Assembly: GCA_029215795.1 (NCBI GenBank)
Contig: JARDYH010000007.1
Coordinates: 95,247,263-95,311,262 of the forward strand
Source: Anniella stebbinsi
Taxonomy: Eukaryota; Chordata; Lepidosauria; Squamata; Anniellidae
Length of the DNA stretch: 64,000 nt
Direction: 5' to 3'
Program-made: the position numbers and the translations under genes
The notes under the pieces: model-generated
What the model was told of the DNA's origin: nothing
Database searches by the model: none
What the model saw: the letters and a program-made list of their open reading frames with translations, nothing else
In this document: positions 1 to 12,477 of the stretch, piece after piece
Position numbering within the stretch: the stretch's first letter is position 1
Layout: each line of letters opens with the position of its first letter

Positions 1-1290
1 GTCGGAGTAAGCATCCCAGTCCCTCACCGGCGTCGGAGAGCATGACTGGTATCGACGGCGAGGCGACGGTACCAGAGGCCGGGTCTCCCAATCCCTCATC
101 GATGTCGGTGAGCGTGAATGGTGTCGGTACCGAAGGCCGGGACGAAATAGGCGACGTAGGTGTCAGCAAGAGCGGTGCATTTGCTACCAAGAGCGAAGTA
201 ACCTCCCGAAGGTCTGTATTGCCGGCAATGGGGCGCAGGTTCGCGCGAGGTCGGGAGTCTCCACGGCACGGTACCGTGGGCAGCGCCGACGCTGAACGGG
301 GAGCCTTTAGCACTTTGCCGGCAATCGGCAGCGAGATGGAGGCCGATGGTGACGGCCGTGCCATCGGTACCGGGGAGCGTGTCGGTACTGAGGCAGGTCC
401 AGACGGTATCGGGGGGTGCGGTACCGAAGAGCCCGACTTCGGTGTCTTCAAAGGTTTCGAGGGCTTTTTCGGCTTCGTGGCGTCTTGCTCCTGGCTTCTT
501 CTGGCGGCGGTGCTCCGTAGCCAATGGAGCCGACACTTTGGGCTTCTTAGCTCTGGGCCCCTGGGACGGTGTAGACCGGTCCGCCGTGGCTGAGTGCGGT
601 TCAGAAGAGTTGCCCTTCGATGACGCTGTGGGTGCCATTTTAGCCGGACTTGCTGGGCTCGGCGTGTCCACCGCTTCTAAGGCCTTACTCCAGAGTAAGG
701 AGCGCAGCCTGTCAGCTCGGTTTTTACGAGTCTGACGGGAGAATCCCTGGCAGTGAGGGCAGGTCTGCATGATATGTGCCTCCCCAAGACAGAGCAGGCA
801 CAGGAAATGGCCATCAGTCAGAGTTAACTTAGCCCGGCAAGAGGTGCAGGTTTTAAAAAGGGAGGACTGCGCCATCGTTGCCGGAAAGGCCTCACTGGTG
901 AAACTAAAGTGGTGAAAATTAGCTCGAGGAAAGAATAAAGAAGTATTTTTTTTTAAAAAAAAAATTTTTAAAATAGGGAAGAAGAAGAAGAAGAAGAAGA
1001 AGAAGAAGAAGAAGGAGGAGGAAAAGGAGTGAAATCTGTACAAGAACAAGAAAGAGTCTAAGCAAGAACAAAAAATACAAACAGTTCTTCAGAGAAGCTC
1101 TCCCGCGAGGCAAGCTGCACGGCGGTCGAAAAAGAACTGAGGTAAGTGGGAACACGAGCATGCGCGATAGGGCGGTGGGGGGAGGGGTTCCCGCCAAAAG
1201 AGTCTAGGCTAGAGAAGTTTTTTCCGATGAGGCTCGGCGCTGGCGCGAGCCCATAGTGTGTGATGCACAGAGACCACGAAGAAGAACATG
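1..1290 (-). mobile_element. Retroelement fragment with a Gag-like zinc-binding ORF (DIRS-like)
   Basis: A minus-strand frame starts at the ATG near 875 (MAQSSLFKTC) and stays open past 96, towards the window edge. It begins with a compact Cys/His array: CTSCRAKL, DGHFLCLLCLGEAHIMQTC and PHCQGFSRQT. It continues as a Ser/Pro/Lys-rich chain. This array, with a CLxCLGExH core, is the type I associate with the first ORF of DIRS retrotransposons and the related LAP2-alpha domain. The DNA is unusually CpG-rich for this region. Upstream of the ATG (880-1290) lies a leader with a (GAA)n run and GC-rich sequence, possibly the element's terminal region. The tyrosine recombinase expected of DIRS is off the left edge. 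Confidence 0.55.
978..1016. repeat. (GAA)n microsatellite
   Basis: About 13 GAA units, read as CTT on the minus strand in the leader of the retroelement fragment. Confidence 0.95.
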
Positions 1291-1299
1291 GCAATCATT

Positions 1300-2430
1300 A
1301 GTTTGTCAAGAAATGCTTGATTAAAAAATAATCAACACATTCTACAATTCATACCAAGTAAATAAACAATAACAGCATTTTTTTCACTTAAGAGGATTTA
1401 TATGAGCCTTACAACAGTTAAAAATACCATATCTTTTTTAAAAAATAATGCAATGAATGAAATTTTACAAACAATAAAAACAGAGACAACTACAGCAGGG
1501 AAATCTAGCCTAAAAGCAAGGATAAAACAACTAGAACAGCTCAACCTGGCAGGTCCTATATGCGTGCTAGAATGATAGATGTCTTAGGTGGTAGGAGACA
1601 GGGGTCTCCCATGGTAGATGTCAACACAGAAGTTTTCTCCTGCATCTCAGGAGATCAGGCAAAGAAGAGCCATCCTATCAAATTTTAAGGAGCAAGGGGT
1701 TTGGGAGAAGATGGTCACCTTGTTGACGCACCTTTGAGAACCACTGAACTGGGGCTTTGAAAAAATTGTCAGCTGAGCTGTCCAGAAATCGTTTGGATCC
1801 CCTACGCTCCAAGAGTGGGCCGTTCTCCCTCCCTGCCCCATCGCTCAAATCACAGCAAAGGTCAAGAATCCCTGGAAGCCTGAATGCAACCAGGACAAAG
1901 GAACCACATGCTGCTTCCCCATTGTTCATGTAAGTCTGGGAAGCAAGAAAATTTCATAAAACACTGAAACCAGGACAATAGTGTGATGTGCGTGTTCTGT
2001 GTTTGTGTCTCCAAGCCTATGGGTTTATTCATCTATCAATCCCCCCACCCGCACTTTCCCCCCCGAGACTGGGGAGTATCAGCAATCAAATGGAACTAGG
2101 GTATCTGAGGGGATACAACAAGCAATGAACACAGCCAGTGAGACACGATGGTAGCGCAACGTGATGATGCAATGATTTCATCCTACACGCAACTTTTGAT
2201 ATTTCAGCATGGCAGGCATGTAATTACAAAGACTGTGAACTGCAACGATGGTGTAATGAAACACCTGCACTGAAAAATCAGGATTCCAGTTGCACCAAGC
2301 TCAGCCCACATGCCAAGTTGTGTGGATTGTTGCCTAGTTCCATGTGATGACAGCATTAATTTTAAAAAAGGGCTATCTGAATTCACCTGAAGTCATGGGG
2401 GCGGGGAGAAACAGGGAGGGTTGTTCTCAC
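1300..2430. other. OSCP1 intron 3, left part: nothing assignable
   Basis: The stretch follows the retroelement fragment at the left edge. It is AT-rich up to about 1500 and ordinary after that. No exon of the next OSCP1 block and no clear repeat end was found. 1640-1930 has a short minus-strand open frame with no recognisable domain. Confidence 0.4.
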
Positions 2431-2585
2431 CTTATCCATACTGGGTGCATTCAGTCTCATGATTGAGGCATGAACCAGTCGCTCAAACACCGTTCTCAGG
2501 GCCTTCCTGGAATAAAGCTCCTGTGGCTTAAACAGTTCGTCCATGAACTTTTTATTGAATATGCCCCCAATGATGTCATTCATAA
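2431..2585 (-). CDS. OSCP1: OSCP1 coding exon 3
   Basis: 155 nt between a TTTTCAG acceptor and a GTGAGA donor. It completes a Val codon and adds 51 codons, including FNKKFMDELFKPQELYSRKA and ERLVHASIMRLN, the best conserved segment of the family. It ends in phase 0 after MDK. Confidence 0.95.
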
Positions 2586-5500
2586 CTGAAAAGACAAAAG
2601 AATCAGACCTGTCAGGAGTGAATTGGAAGCTACATTTGTAGCTGAGCAGAGGACTTGCAGAGGCCACTGAAACACGCCGTAACCCAAGAAGGGGAGGGTT
2701 TGCCCGTCCTCTGGAACCGTGACTTATCATTTATGAGCAGTGTGCTTGTAGACGCTGCCCGCTCAGAACTGTAGATCGTTTCCACGGTTTGTTTAGTGTG
2801 TTATGCAAATGAGGAGTCACTCCCCGACAAACCAGAGAAATAACCAAACTACAAACTATGAGTTATTTCTTTGGCTTGTCAGGGGAGGGACAAATCAGAG
2901 TTCCAGGTTCATACAACACACTAAACAAACCATGGGCAGAAAGCCCAATCAGTTAGTGGGGGATGTGGGGAAGTGAACTTGTGGATGCTGCTCATACATA
3001 AGGAGTCTGGTTTATTGTGCTGTGTGAACCGGGTCAATGTCTCCTGGGCTCTGCTCTCTTCTAATCCCTTCATCTCAGACTCGTACAGCTTTTCTTGCCA
3101 GTGATTCTACCTGCATTGTTAGTAGCGTATGACCTCAGAAACATATTCATATATCTCGAAATGCTCAGCCAGCAGATTTTTGGTGTCTTGAAAATAAATT
3201 ATTCTTCTTTTGCATTTACAACTTGCATCAATTCTGTTTCTTGAAATCATGATATGAAGGCCTCTGAATCCACAGCAATTTAACCAAGATAGGAAAAGAA
3301 TCGCATTACCTTGTCCCCTGCTGTTTAAACTTTTTGCAGTTAATTGGGCCAATATACACAGCCAAATGCCACAGATGAAGTCTTATCTTCCCTGAACGTG
3401 GATATACATCCAGAGGAGCACATCAGGGGATTAGAACTCTTTGGTACACAGTAGTAAGATTATTACTGCTGATAGTGGGTTGGATCCAGTGGTGCCCTGA
3501 TGGCAATTGTAGGGGCAAGCGCTGAAGTAAGTGGAAACACTCATTTATTGGAAGGGGCAGGTTTCTGCTCATTTCGGTGCTTGCTCCCAGAAGCACAACA
3601 TCACAGCTGCCAGGGATAGGGGCTGAATACACAAGGAAACAATTGGATCCAGCCCAATATCCAGAGGTACTGCCATGGATAGAGATCTTTACAATGGCTC
3701 TATACCAGTACCATTTAGGCACTAGATGCTGTTCCCTTTACCCCTAGTGACATGCAAGCACTATTGGTCACAAAAGACTTTCCTAGGAAGTTAACAGACA
3801 GCTGGTTTGTCTATGTGTTATGTGTCTGTTTAAGTAGTTGCATAATCTCTGTTTTATAGATATGGGCAAATCTGTACCATTTTTATCTATAAAGTTTTAA
3901 AAAACAGAACAAAAACAGTCAGCTGCTTGGTTATGTATATAAGCCTTGAACATTGAAGAGACTCAATCCCTGTAAAAATTGCTCTTAGAAATGGCTATGT
4001 ACAGGATTATACACTTATCAACTTCAGATCTTAGGTGCTTGGGATTTTCCCAGATAAATGGGAATTAAATGCAGCTTCCTGGAACACACACATTGTATGG
4101 GGCATGGCCACCATATGAACCACTAGTGTGAACGCTAACAATACCCTGCAAAGTTAAAAATTGTCAATCTTGTTGTCTGGTTGCTGATGAAGATGCAGTC
4201 AAAAAGCCTTGTCTAGCTGCCATTTACATTTGCCCTTGCATTAAATAATACCAGTTATTCAGTCTACCATCCAATAGGTGTTTTTAAGTGCAGAGACACT
4301 GGGGATGTGCATTACTGTTGCAATTCCGTCTTCACCTGCTTTCAAGCCATCCTTGCAAAGATGCAGTGAAGTCTCTCACAGTCTGCCCCTAAGCATGGCA
4401 GAGCTCTGCTTATTTGCTGCTCATGGACACACCACCAACCAGTAGCTTGGATACCATCAACCATGGTATCCTTCTGGGTTGCCTTGCTCAGATGGGACTT
4501 GGAGGCACTGTTCTACAGTGGCTCCATTCCTTCCTAGAGGGGTGGACCCAGAAGGTGATGCTCAGGGACTTCTGTTCAACTCCTTGGCCATTGGCCTGTG
4601 TAGTCGCTCAGGGTTCCCTTTTGTCCCCCATGCTATTTCAAATATACATGAAACCATTGGGAAAAGTTGTCTGGAGTTTTGGGGTGCGGTGCCGCCAGTA
4701 CACTGATGACACCCAACTCTACTTTTCCTTTCCACCCAATTCCAAGGAGGCTGTTTTGGTGCTAACCCAGTGTCTGTCGGCAGGAATGGACTGGATGACA
4801 GCAAACAAATTGAAACTTAATCCAGAAAAGTCGGAGGTGCTCCTGGTCATTCGAAAGGCAGATCAGGGAACAGGGACTCAGCTTGTGCCGGATGGGGTTA
4901 CACTCCCCCTGAAGTCACAGGTTCACAGCTTGGGTGGACTCCTGGATTCAGCCCTGAGCCTGGATGCCCAGGTTTCAGCAGTGGCCAGGACTGCATTTGC
5001 ACAGTTAACATTAGTGCGCCAGCTGCACCTGTTCCTACAGATGCCTGACCTGGCCATGGTGACACATGCCTTAGTTACATCCCATCTGGATTACTATAAC
5101 TATAACATGCTCTACACGGGGCTCTAACAGTAAGAAAGTTTTTAAAATTGTTATTTGTCTTTTAAATGTTTTAATATTACAGTATGTTTAATTATATTTT
5201 CAACTTTTGTATATTTCTATTTATATGTTTGAACTGTGTATGTTTTAGCTGGTTCAAAGACCTGCAGCCAGATTGTTAACCAGGGGCTGATTACAGGGAA
5301 AATGCAACCCTTCTGTTAAAACAGCTCCACTGGCTTCCAGTCTGTTTCTGGGCACAATTCAAAGCCCTATATGGCTTGGATCCAAGTTATCCGAAAGACC
5401 GTATTCTCTCTTACAAGACTGTGTTTTGAGATCTTCAGGGGAGGCCTATCTCTCAGTCCCACCACCATCACAGGCATGCCTGATGGGAACATGGGAGAGA

Positions 5501-8500
5501 GCCTTCTTGGTGGCTGCTCCAGGGCTCTGGATCTCCCTTCCCAGGGAAGCTAGACTGGCTCTCTCCTTGGGGTGCATTCGGAGGCAGGCAAAAACTTTTT
5601 TGTTCTGGCAGGTCTTTAGGGAGTAGTCTGGTCCTCTGCTCATGCATTATTTATACATTGGATTTTTTTTTCATAGAATTCTAGAATAGCAGAGTTGGAA
5701 GGGGCCTATAAGGCCACCGAGTCCAACTCCCTGCCGAATGCAGAAATCCACCCGAAAGCATGCCTGATAGATGGTTGTCCAGCTGCTTCTTGAAGGCTTC
5801 TAGTGTGGGAGAGTCCACAACCTTCCTAGGTAATTGGTTCCATTGTTGTACTGCTCTAACAGTAAGAAAGTTTTTAAAATTGTTATTTGTCTTTTAAATG
5901 TTTTAATATTACAGTATGTTTAATTATATTTTCAACTTTTGTATAGTTCTATTTATATGTTTGAACTGTGTATGTTTTAATATGTAAAGCCGCCTTGAGT
6001 CCCAGTATTGGGAAAAGGGCGGGATATAAATAAATATAACAACAACAACACCTACAAGTGAGTGTAAAGATTTTCCTTTGTCCCTATTGTTTTTTTTTGG
6101 GGGGGGGCATGTTCAGCCTGCAACATTAGCAGAAAACGTCCTGCTAGTTAGAAACCAAACCCATGGACAATTGGGTAAAAGTTGCGTTTCGCATTGTGAT
6201 GACATAAAATAATACAATAAGCTGGCCCACCCATCAGTTTACCTCTCAACCTTCAGGGTCGTGCACGGTTTTTAGTCTGAACGAATACTAATCTTTGGGT
6301 TTGTTGGCATGAAAATTATTTGTCTACACAGGGAATTATTGAATGGTTCCACTATCCACAACAGAATCCTGTTTGGGTTTGCATTTTTTACTTCAAAGGA
6401 CTGAGTGTATTAAGCAACCATCAATGGCATGGTTATTGTATACAGCCTTGTAGATAGCCATTTGCCACATGCAGTTAAGAAGTTCTCTTTGCAAAAAATC
6501 TCCCTGAAACCCATAAGCAAATGCTGGTGGGCTACACGGAATAAAACATAGAATTGTAGACTTGCCTTTCCTTATTTACCACAACTTAAAGCAATAGAAA
6601 CAGAGGTAATGTAGCATTTTGGGATTGCATAGTTTACTTGAGAAAACTTTGTGGTTTCCTCCTCTCAAATTATTCCAAGTCTATTAAAAATGATGCAAGG
6701 AAATGCTTTTAGAAAGAATATACTATAATCTCAGCATGCATGGTGATGCCACACAAAACAGTGGCAAGCTTTGGGCTTTATTCAGAAAAATGATGTATTA
6801 GAAGTAATCGTACAAGACAACTGCCTACGACAGCTGGGGAACCAGTGGCTAATTTTGCAGGGTAGGAAGAGGGGGAAGAGCTGAAACAGTATGACACAGA
6901 GATAGCATGCATACACTCTGCCAGCATGTTGTCCATGAACAATGCTTATAGCACTCATGCCGATCAAAGCTTGCCCTCACATGTTCTTGAAAAAGTTAGC
7001 TAGTGCAGACATTCAACAATCAATTGGGTATAGGTACAGACAAAATGACTTCCCAAAGAAGCATATTTCAAGGACATTTGTGCTGTGTTTTTGTACTTGA
7101 ACAGAAAGTGAGAGTTATTTCTGCCAGTTTTTTAATGCACTAACTTTGGGTCAAATGATTATGTTAATCCATTGTTATTGCTACAGCCACAAAGCAGCAA
7201 GGAACAGTGTGTACATATGGCTACATAGCATGCAGCTAAAAATGATGTCAGTCAAAGGTTGTTCAGGACTGTTGCTACAAGAGTCCAACGTTGGTACATG
7301 TAGGCAGCCCATGTGTTTAAAAGCACATTTAAATACTGAGGTCCATTTCTGACAGTCTAGAGAATCTGTGGCTTGGTCCCAATTCCTGTGAGGCTACAAC
7401 AAATACTGGAATACTGAATGTTACCTATTTTCTCAGATAAATGGATTGCAAATTAGGGTAGAGGATTTAACTAGTCAAAAAAAATTTGGTCAATTAACCA
7501 GCTCAATACTGATCAAATATTGTTAAATAATGATCAAACTTTTAAATAAAAAAAAATTAACATTATAACAAGGTAGTTGTCAAAAGGTCTGATACTTATG
7601 CTAATTACAAAAACAAATGATCTGTTATAAGAAAAGATGGCATTATCTTTTTTCTAAAATGTAAACTATCATTACATTTTGATTCTGCTCTTCTCCCAAG
7701 AAGCTTAGGACACATTTTCCCCCTCACAACAACTCTGTTAAATAGGCTATGCTGGGAGTGTGTGACTGGACCAAGATCACTCAATGAGCTTTATGATTGA
7801 GTGAAATTTTGAATCTTCATCATCCTAATCTGGTACTTTACACAGTAGGCAGTAGCTTTTCCAACCAATAACTACTTGTGCTCCTGTTTTGAGATGCCTT
7901 TTATAGTAGGTAATCAGTAGGATAAACTTTTCTGCTGGGTTTGTCCCTGCTGATATATTAGGGAGCAAGCAGCCCTCACACAAACCCTTCTGAACAAAGG
8001 ACACTATATTTTTACAATGTTAAGCCACGATCTACATGGTGGGTTTCTTGGAATATCTGACAACATTTGACCGCAGTCAAATAGGTGGTTAATTGACTGA
8101 TTAACTGAAAATACTTGACCTCTCAATTGGCCAACAACTCAACCCCAAGGTAAAAGTATTTTAATTGTCAAATTGATCAGACCATCCAACAATGGTCTAA
8201 TGAACTTCTTCCTGTCCTAGTTTGGTATAAATACCACAATAGAATACATAATGTTCTCAATCACCCGAGCTCCACAAATATAAAGCAGTTGGTCTGAAGG
8301 GATCTTCTGATAGTCCCTCACCTGCGTATGCATAGTTTTGAATGCAAAAAGGCCTTATGCAGGGGGCTAAAAATGTTACAGTACCTCGTCTCCTGTCCAC
8401 ATCAGTCCATTCATCTACACGAAGCATAAAACAGAAAAAATGACGGGTCAAGTAATAAGAACAACACATGAACAAGTAGGCTGAAAGAGGGTAAATAAGT

Positions 8501-11398
8501 GGAAAAGAATCCAACAAAGGGATTTTTTTTTCAAATTGGCTTTTAGTACCCTGATGCACTGGTGCTATACAGCAAAGGAGAGGAGAACTTTCATATGATT
8601 TTCAAGCAATAAAAGAAACATTTAAAAAACACAGTATGTGGAAGGTTGGGGCTACATCACAGACAATATAAATGGACCTATGACACTTTTGCAACTGCAT
8701 TCCACACACTGGGAGGAAAAAGTGCATTTTGCCATTAATATTTTTTTGGTGTGAAAAAGCAGTAACTCCATAGCAGCACAACTTTGATGTTGACTGTTCA
8801 CTGCCAAAAAAAAAAAAAAAAAGATACAACTCCATTAATTACAAAAAATAATAAATATATTTGAACTCAGACATCCTCAGATTCATGTGAACAGAGCATT
8901 TCTATTGTGCTAGAGCATTTCTATGTGCAAATATAATCTGCACAGAACCATTGCATTTTACTTCATCTGCAGGGCAAGAGAAATAAGAGGCACATGCTTA
9001 CTGGACCACCAAGAATATGTATTATTTAATTGCTACTTGCCCATGGAATAATCCATTTAATCCTCACAACAACAGTGAGAGGTTGGTTAGGCTGAAGAGT
9101 GACTAGCCCAGTTTGGAAAACAAGCTATTTATTCAGTAGAATTAGTGCCCAGAATTTGATGCTGGTGCCTGGAGGCTGAAATTCTTTAGCATTGGAATGT
9201 CAGCACTGCCTTGGGTTGTTTTGTCCCCCCCCCCCCCCCCCCGATTTTCATCTACCATTCAATGGTCTATTTCTAATGTATCAGGAGCAATCCCCCTCTA
9301 AGCAAACCTCTTGTTCTAGAAGCAAAGGAGCTATTCTCGAAACCTTCCTTGCAACCTTGGAGTTGGGGGTGGAGGAATTGTTCCTGCAGCTGCTATGCTT
9401 CCAAAGTGCTCCAATAGACTCCAAAGTGCAGCACAACTGCAGCTCCTAGGTGAGGAGAAAAGAATCGAGCATGGCAAAGGGAATTCTGGGCTTCTGCTTA
9501 GGACTTTAGAGAGGATTTCATAAAGCGCTAAATATTTCCAGCATTCAGGTCCCCACCTGAGAATATTCTCCCCTGCAGTGTTCCCATGTACTACAAATAT
9601 GAAAAATATTCTGGTCCTAAGACTGTTATATTATTGTACAATACAGAAATTTTAAAAGCACAACCTATGAATTGAATATAGTAGCAGCATCTTATAAAGA
9701 CAGATAGGACCCAAGTTTCACATTCAACAGAATCCTTTTATTCATGTATAATGTCCGCTGTTCAAAATATCATATGTCACTATAGCCAAGAAGTCAGGAT
9801 CTGTGTGAATATTATCAGAAAAAAGCTGCTGTGAAAAACATGAGCTGTTTCTGTTCCTTAAAATCAGATTAGCAGAAGCCATTTTTCTATAGATTAAGAA
9901 AATTACTTGTAAACAAAAGCATGTAAGAGCCAGCTAAGGAAGAATGTAGTAAGAGGTCTCAAAAATAAAGCTACAAAGGAAAATATCTGATTGGGATTCA
10001 GAGGAGTGTGGTATGGAGTTCCTGGCTTTGAGAACTGAGAAAGTTCAAGTATATGGGTAGGTAAGCAGCAATTTCTTTAGCTGCCCAAAAAAAAGTCTTG
10101 TCTCAGAGCCCCATGTTTGGGAGGCCTGAATGTGAGGTTCCTCCTATAAGGATCACATTCTTACTGCTCCAGCTTGTGGCCCAAGACTGGCTACACACAA
10201 TCTTCCTCAACTTGGGGCCCTCTAGATAGCTAGGGAATGCTGGATGGCCCCAGGGTGGGGAAAGCTGCCTTACATAGTGGTTTGGGAGGAGCAGCCTGCC
10301 TGCACAACAAAAGAGGCGCTGCTCAGGGAGGGGAATGGAGGGTGCGCATTTTCAATGATCCCTACCTGCTCTTTTTGATATACATGGTCAGAGGTTGATG
10401 ATCTGCTTAAATCAACAAACACAGAGAAATGTGCATTCCCCATGGCAAAAAGCAAATACAATTCAAGACCCAGCTTGAACATGGGAACATACATAAGGTA
10501 AAGTGTCTGTGTGTGGACATAGCTAGGATAGATTAGGAAGAGTCTCTTAACTCTCCTCATGGCATGTACACCTGTACCCCAATCCTCAAATAAGGGATCA
10601 GGGTCTCTTATGGTGGCCCCCATTTATGGAATGATCTCCATGACAAGACCCATCTGGCGCAAACATCGTTCTGTACCTGGTTAAAACTGCTCTCATTTCT
10701 CAGGCATTTGGCAGCACATAGCGGGTCTTTTGATTGGATCCTAGATTGTCTCTGGTTGATGGTTTTAAATTGCTTTAGATATATGTGGGGCGCTACAGAA
10801 ATGTAATACATGAATGAACGAAGCAGGCCACCCTGGTACATTTCCCTCCAACTCCTCTGCTTCAGATGATACAGGTTGATGCCCTCCAGGTGTGTTGGAC
10901 TGAAACTCCCAGCATCGCCCAGCCAGCGTGGCTAACGGGAGTTGTAGTCCAAGACAGCAGGTGGCTCATGTGGTTGGGTTGCAGGCCCCGGTGCCCGTCC
11001 GCCCGCCCGCCCTCCGGGTCCGCTCCAGACCGGTCCTAGCCGTTTTCATCTCCGCCAGAAGCCGGCCTGTGGTGCTTCCGTCCCAGGCCAAGCCACGCCA
11101 GGGTGCTCCGCCTCCCCACAGCGAGCAACGCTGGTCTTCCTGAGGAGAACCCCCTCCCCCCTCCCCCCTCCCCCCTCCGGAAGACTGCAGGCGAGGACGG
11201 CGCCTCAGCGGGAGCCGGGAGGCCTGAGGCGGCGGCATCGTCGCCTCTGCCGCTCCACAGGTGCCGGGGCAGGCGGGGCCTCGCTGGCCGTGCGAGCCTC
11301 ACGCGGTCCCCCTTTCGCGGGTCCTTGCGCCGCCCCCCGCCCTCTTTCCGACATCAGGGGCCCGGGGTGGGGGGTGGGGCGGGCAGGCTCGCACGCGC

Positions 11399-11432
<34 letters not shown>

Positions 11433-11612
11433 GCCCACGCGCGCGCCGGAGCCGGGGGGGGGGGGAGAGGGGAGCGGTATAGGCGGGGCCCCTCCCTGAC
11501 CTTGGCGCGCCTTGTCTCCCGGGATGCTTTGCGCGCGCAGCCGCTGGTCCACGATGTAGAGCATCTCCCCGCCCAGGTTGAGGACCAGCAGCGGCAGCGT
11601 CCGCAGCGACAT
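2431..11612 (-). CDS. OSCP1: OSCP1, N-terminal part (3 coding exons; gene continues past the left edge)
   Basis: Organic solute carrier partner 1 (also called NOR1) is a conserved eukaryotic protein reported to promote uptake of organic solutes and linked to ciliated cells. Three exons join in phase: 11612-11501, 8414-8385 and 2585-2431. Together they encode the first 99 residues. The start reads MSLRTLPLLVLNLGGEML, almost the same as the human N-terminus, and is followed by DEWTDVDRRR and FMDELFKPQELYSRKALRT, both diagnostic blocks of the family. Introns of 3.1 kb and 5.8 kb separate them. I could not find the next block (the human counterpart begins LYDLMTMAFKYQ) between 1 and 2400, so the remaining exons are outside the window. 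The ATG lies in a CpG island. No frame damage is visible in these exons. Confidence 0.95.
2740..2960. repeat. Foldback repeat (same general type as 28640)
   Basis: Arms CGGTTTGTTTAGTGTGTT (about 2785) and AACACACTAAACAAACCATG (about 2916) are inverted copies with a smaller inner palindrome around AAACTACAAACTATGAG. It lies in OSCP1 intron 2 just upstream of exon 3. Confidence 0.65.
5128..5250 (+). repeat. Direct duplication of 5858-5980
   Basis: About 120 bases starting CTCTAACAGTAAGAAAG recur at 5853 onward with a single visible mismatch (GTATATTTC versus GTATAGTTC). The copied segment spans the junction of the CR1 fragment with the L2 tail, so it was made after the CR1 insertion. At this site it interrupts the L2 coding remnant. 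Confidence 0.85.
5671..5875 (-). mobile_element. CR1 LINE 3'-end fragment inserted in the L2 tail
   Basis: Begins TCATAGAATTCTAGAATAGC and continues through the 'GAGTTGGAAGGGGCC' CR1 3' region, in reverse orientation. It is alignable with 23661-23860, and the L2 tail resumes right after it. Confidence 0.8.
8385..8414 (-). CDS. OSCP1: OSCP1 coding exon 2
   Basis: A 30-nt micro-exon between a TGTAG acceptor with a good pyrimidine tract and a GTACTG donor. It begins with two bases finishing an Asp codon and reads DEWTDVDRRR, the counterpart of human DEWTEVDRKR. It leaves one base for the next exon, so the phase matches on both sides. Confidence 0.92.
9226..9242. repeat. Poly-C tract
   Basis: A run of 17 C in OSCP1 intron 1. 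Confidence 0.9.
11501..11612 (-). CDS. OSCP1: OSCP1 coding exon 1
   Basis: 112 nt from the ATG: 37 codons plus the first base of codon 38. The donor is GTCAGG. The encoded start contains LNLGGEMLYIVDQRLRAQ, which matches human OSCP1 nearly residue for residue. The ATG is the only in-frame start near the CpG island that gives the family N-terminus. Confidence 0.95.
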
Positions 11613-11784
11613 GGCCGCAGAAGCTGCCCCTCGCCTGGCCCGGCCGCCCCGAACCCAGCGTAGCCCTCGAGTGCGGAGCTCCGGCGTCGCTGAGGAGGAG
11701 AGCGGCAGCGGGCCCCGTCACCAGGACAACAGTGAGGAGGAACAGCCAATCAGGACGCGGCTTGCTCGCCCGGGCTAAGTTTTT

Positions 11785-11790
11785 TTTATT
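11785..11790 (-). terminator. Candidate poly(A) signal of the PLAC8-family gene
   Basis: AATAAA on the minus strand, about 310 bases past the last in-frame stop of the PLAC8-family gene and about 170 bases upstream of the OSCP1 ATG. It is the first such signal downstream of that gene. The distance leaves almost no intergenic space before OSCP1. Confidence 0.5.
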
Positions 11791-11907
11791 TCCAAAGGCG
11801 CTCCCCCACCCCGCCCAAGGCCGGCGGCTTCTCCAGAGAGCCGTGGCGCATGCGCAGCGCGTCAGGCGGGCTCCTTCAGTCCTTGCGCGGCGGCTCTGAA
11901 AGACAGA

Positions 11908-11947
<40 letters not shown>

Positions 11948-12096
11948 GGGGGGGGGAGAGACAGAGAGCGTTAGGCCCGAGCGGCAGCGGCGACCCTCCC
12001 CCCCCCCGACGGAGGAGGCGCTGGCGGCCCCTCCGCGCTTCCTTCTGCGCACAGCACACCTGGCGCTAAGGGCCGCTGCAGTCACGGCGCGGGGGG

Positions 12097-12477
12097 CTAA
12101 AGACGCCCCTCAGGGTGCGGCTGAGGCCCGAGGAGTTCTCCCATTTCCCTCTCGCCAAAGGGGGGGGGAGGGGGGTCCCGAGTTTTACAGCCCCGCAACT
12201 GCAGCGCCGGACCACTAGACGTGCAGCCCGAGATTCGCTCGAGAGGTTCTCGGGTCCCCATTGGGAACGGCCGTCCTCGTGCAAGAAGGCGCTGCGGGCG
12301 GCGGCGGCGGCCTCGGCCTCTCCAAATGCCGCCGGCGCCGCCTTTCGACCGAGCCCCACTTCCGTACCTTGGGTTGCTGCTCGGCTCCCGAGAGCGGGTG
12401 TGCACTTCGCGAGCCATGCGGCACAACTCGCACCAGCCACAGAGGCACATCGACAGCGCGTCCCTGCAGACGGTGCC
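12097..12477 (-). CDS. PLAC8-family gene, coding exon 3 (terminal)
   Basis: It begins after a GATGCAG acceptor in phase 0 with GTVCRDALSM and CLCGWCELCRMAREV, the closing PLAC8 block. The frame runs to TAG at 12097. The domain part (12477 to about 12400) is secure. The GC-rich remainder is uncertain; a donor-like GTACGG would end the exon at 12368. Confidence 0.72.
   Translation of the reverse strand, partial: GTVCRDALSMCLCGWCELCRMAREVHTRSREPSSNPRYGSGARSKGGAGGIWRGRGRRRRPQRLLARGRPFPMGTREPLERISGCTSSGPALQLRGCKTRDPPPPPFGEREMGELLGPQPHPEGRL

Larger units (their letters stand above)
4395..6050 (+). mobile_element. L2 LINE, 3' half, with internal insertions
   Basis: Plus-strand reverse transcriptase remnant in OSCP1 intron 2, antisense to the gene. 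DTINHGILL (palm motif A region), QYTDDTQLYFSF (YADD-type catalytic box, A to T) and MTANKLKLNPEKSEVLLV are clear L2 blocks. The frame ends near 5127. L2-like body sequence resumes at about 5255-5650, and the L2 3' tail (CGCCTTGAGTCCC, then GGGCGGGATATAAATAAAT) ends near 6050. Two breaks divide it: a CR1 fragment (5671-5875) and a duplicated segment (5128-5250). Confidence 0.85.
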
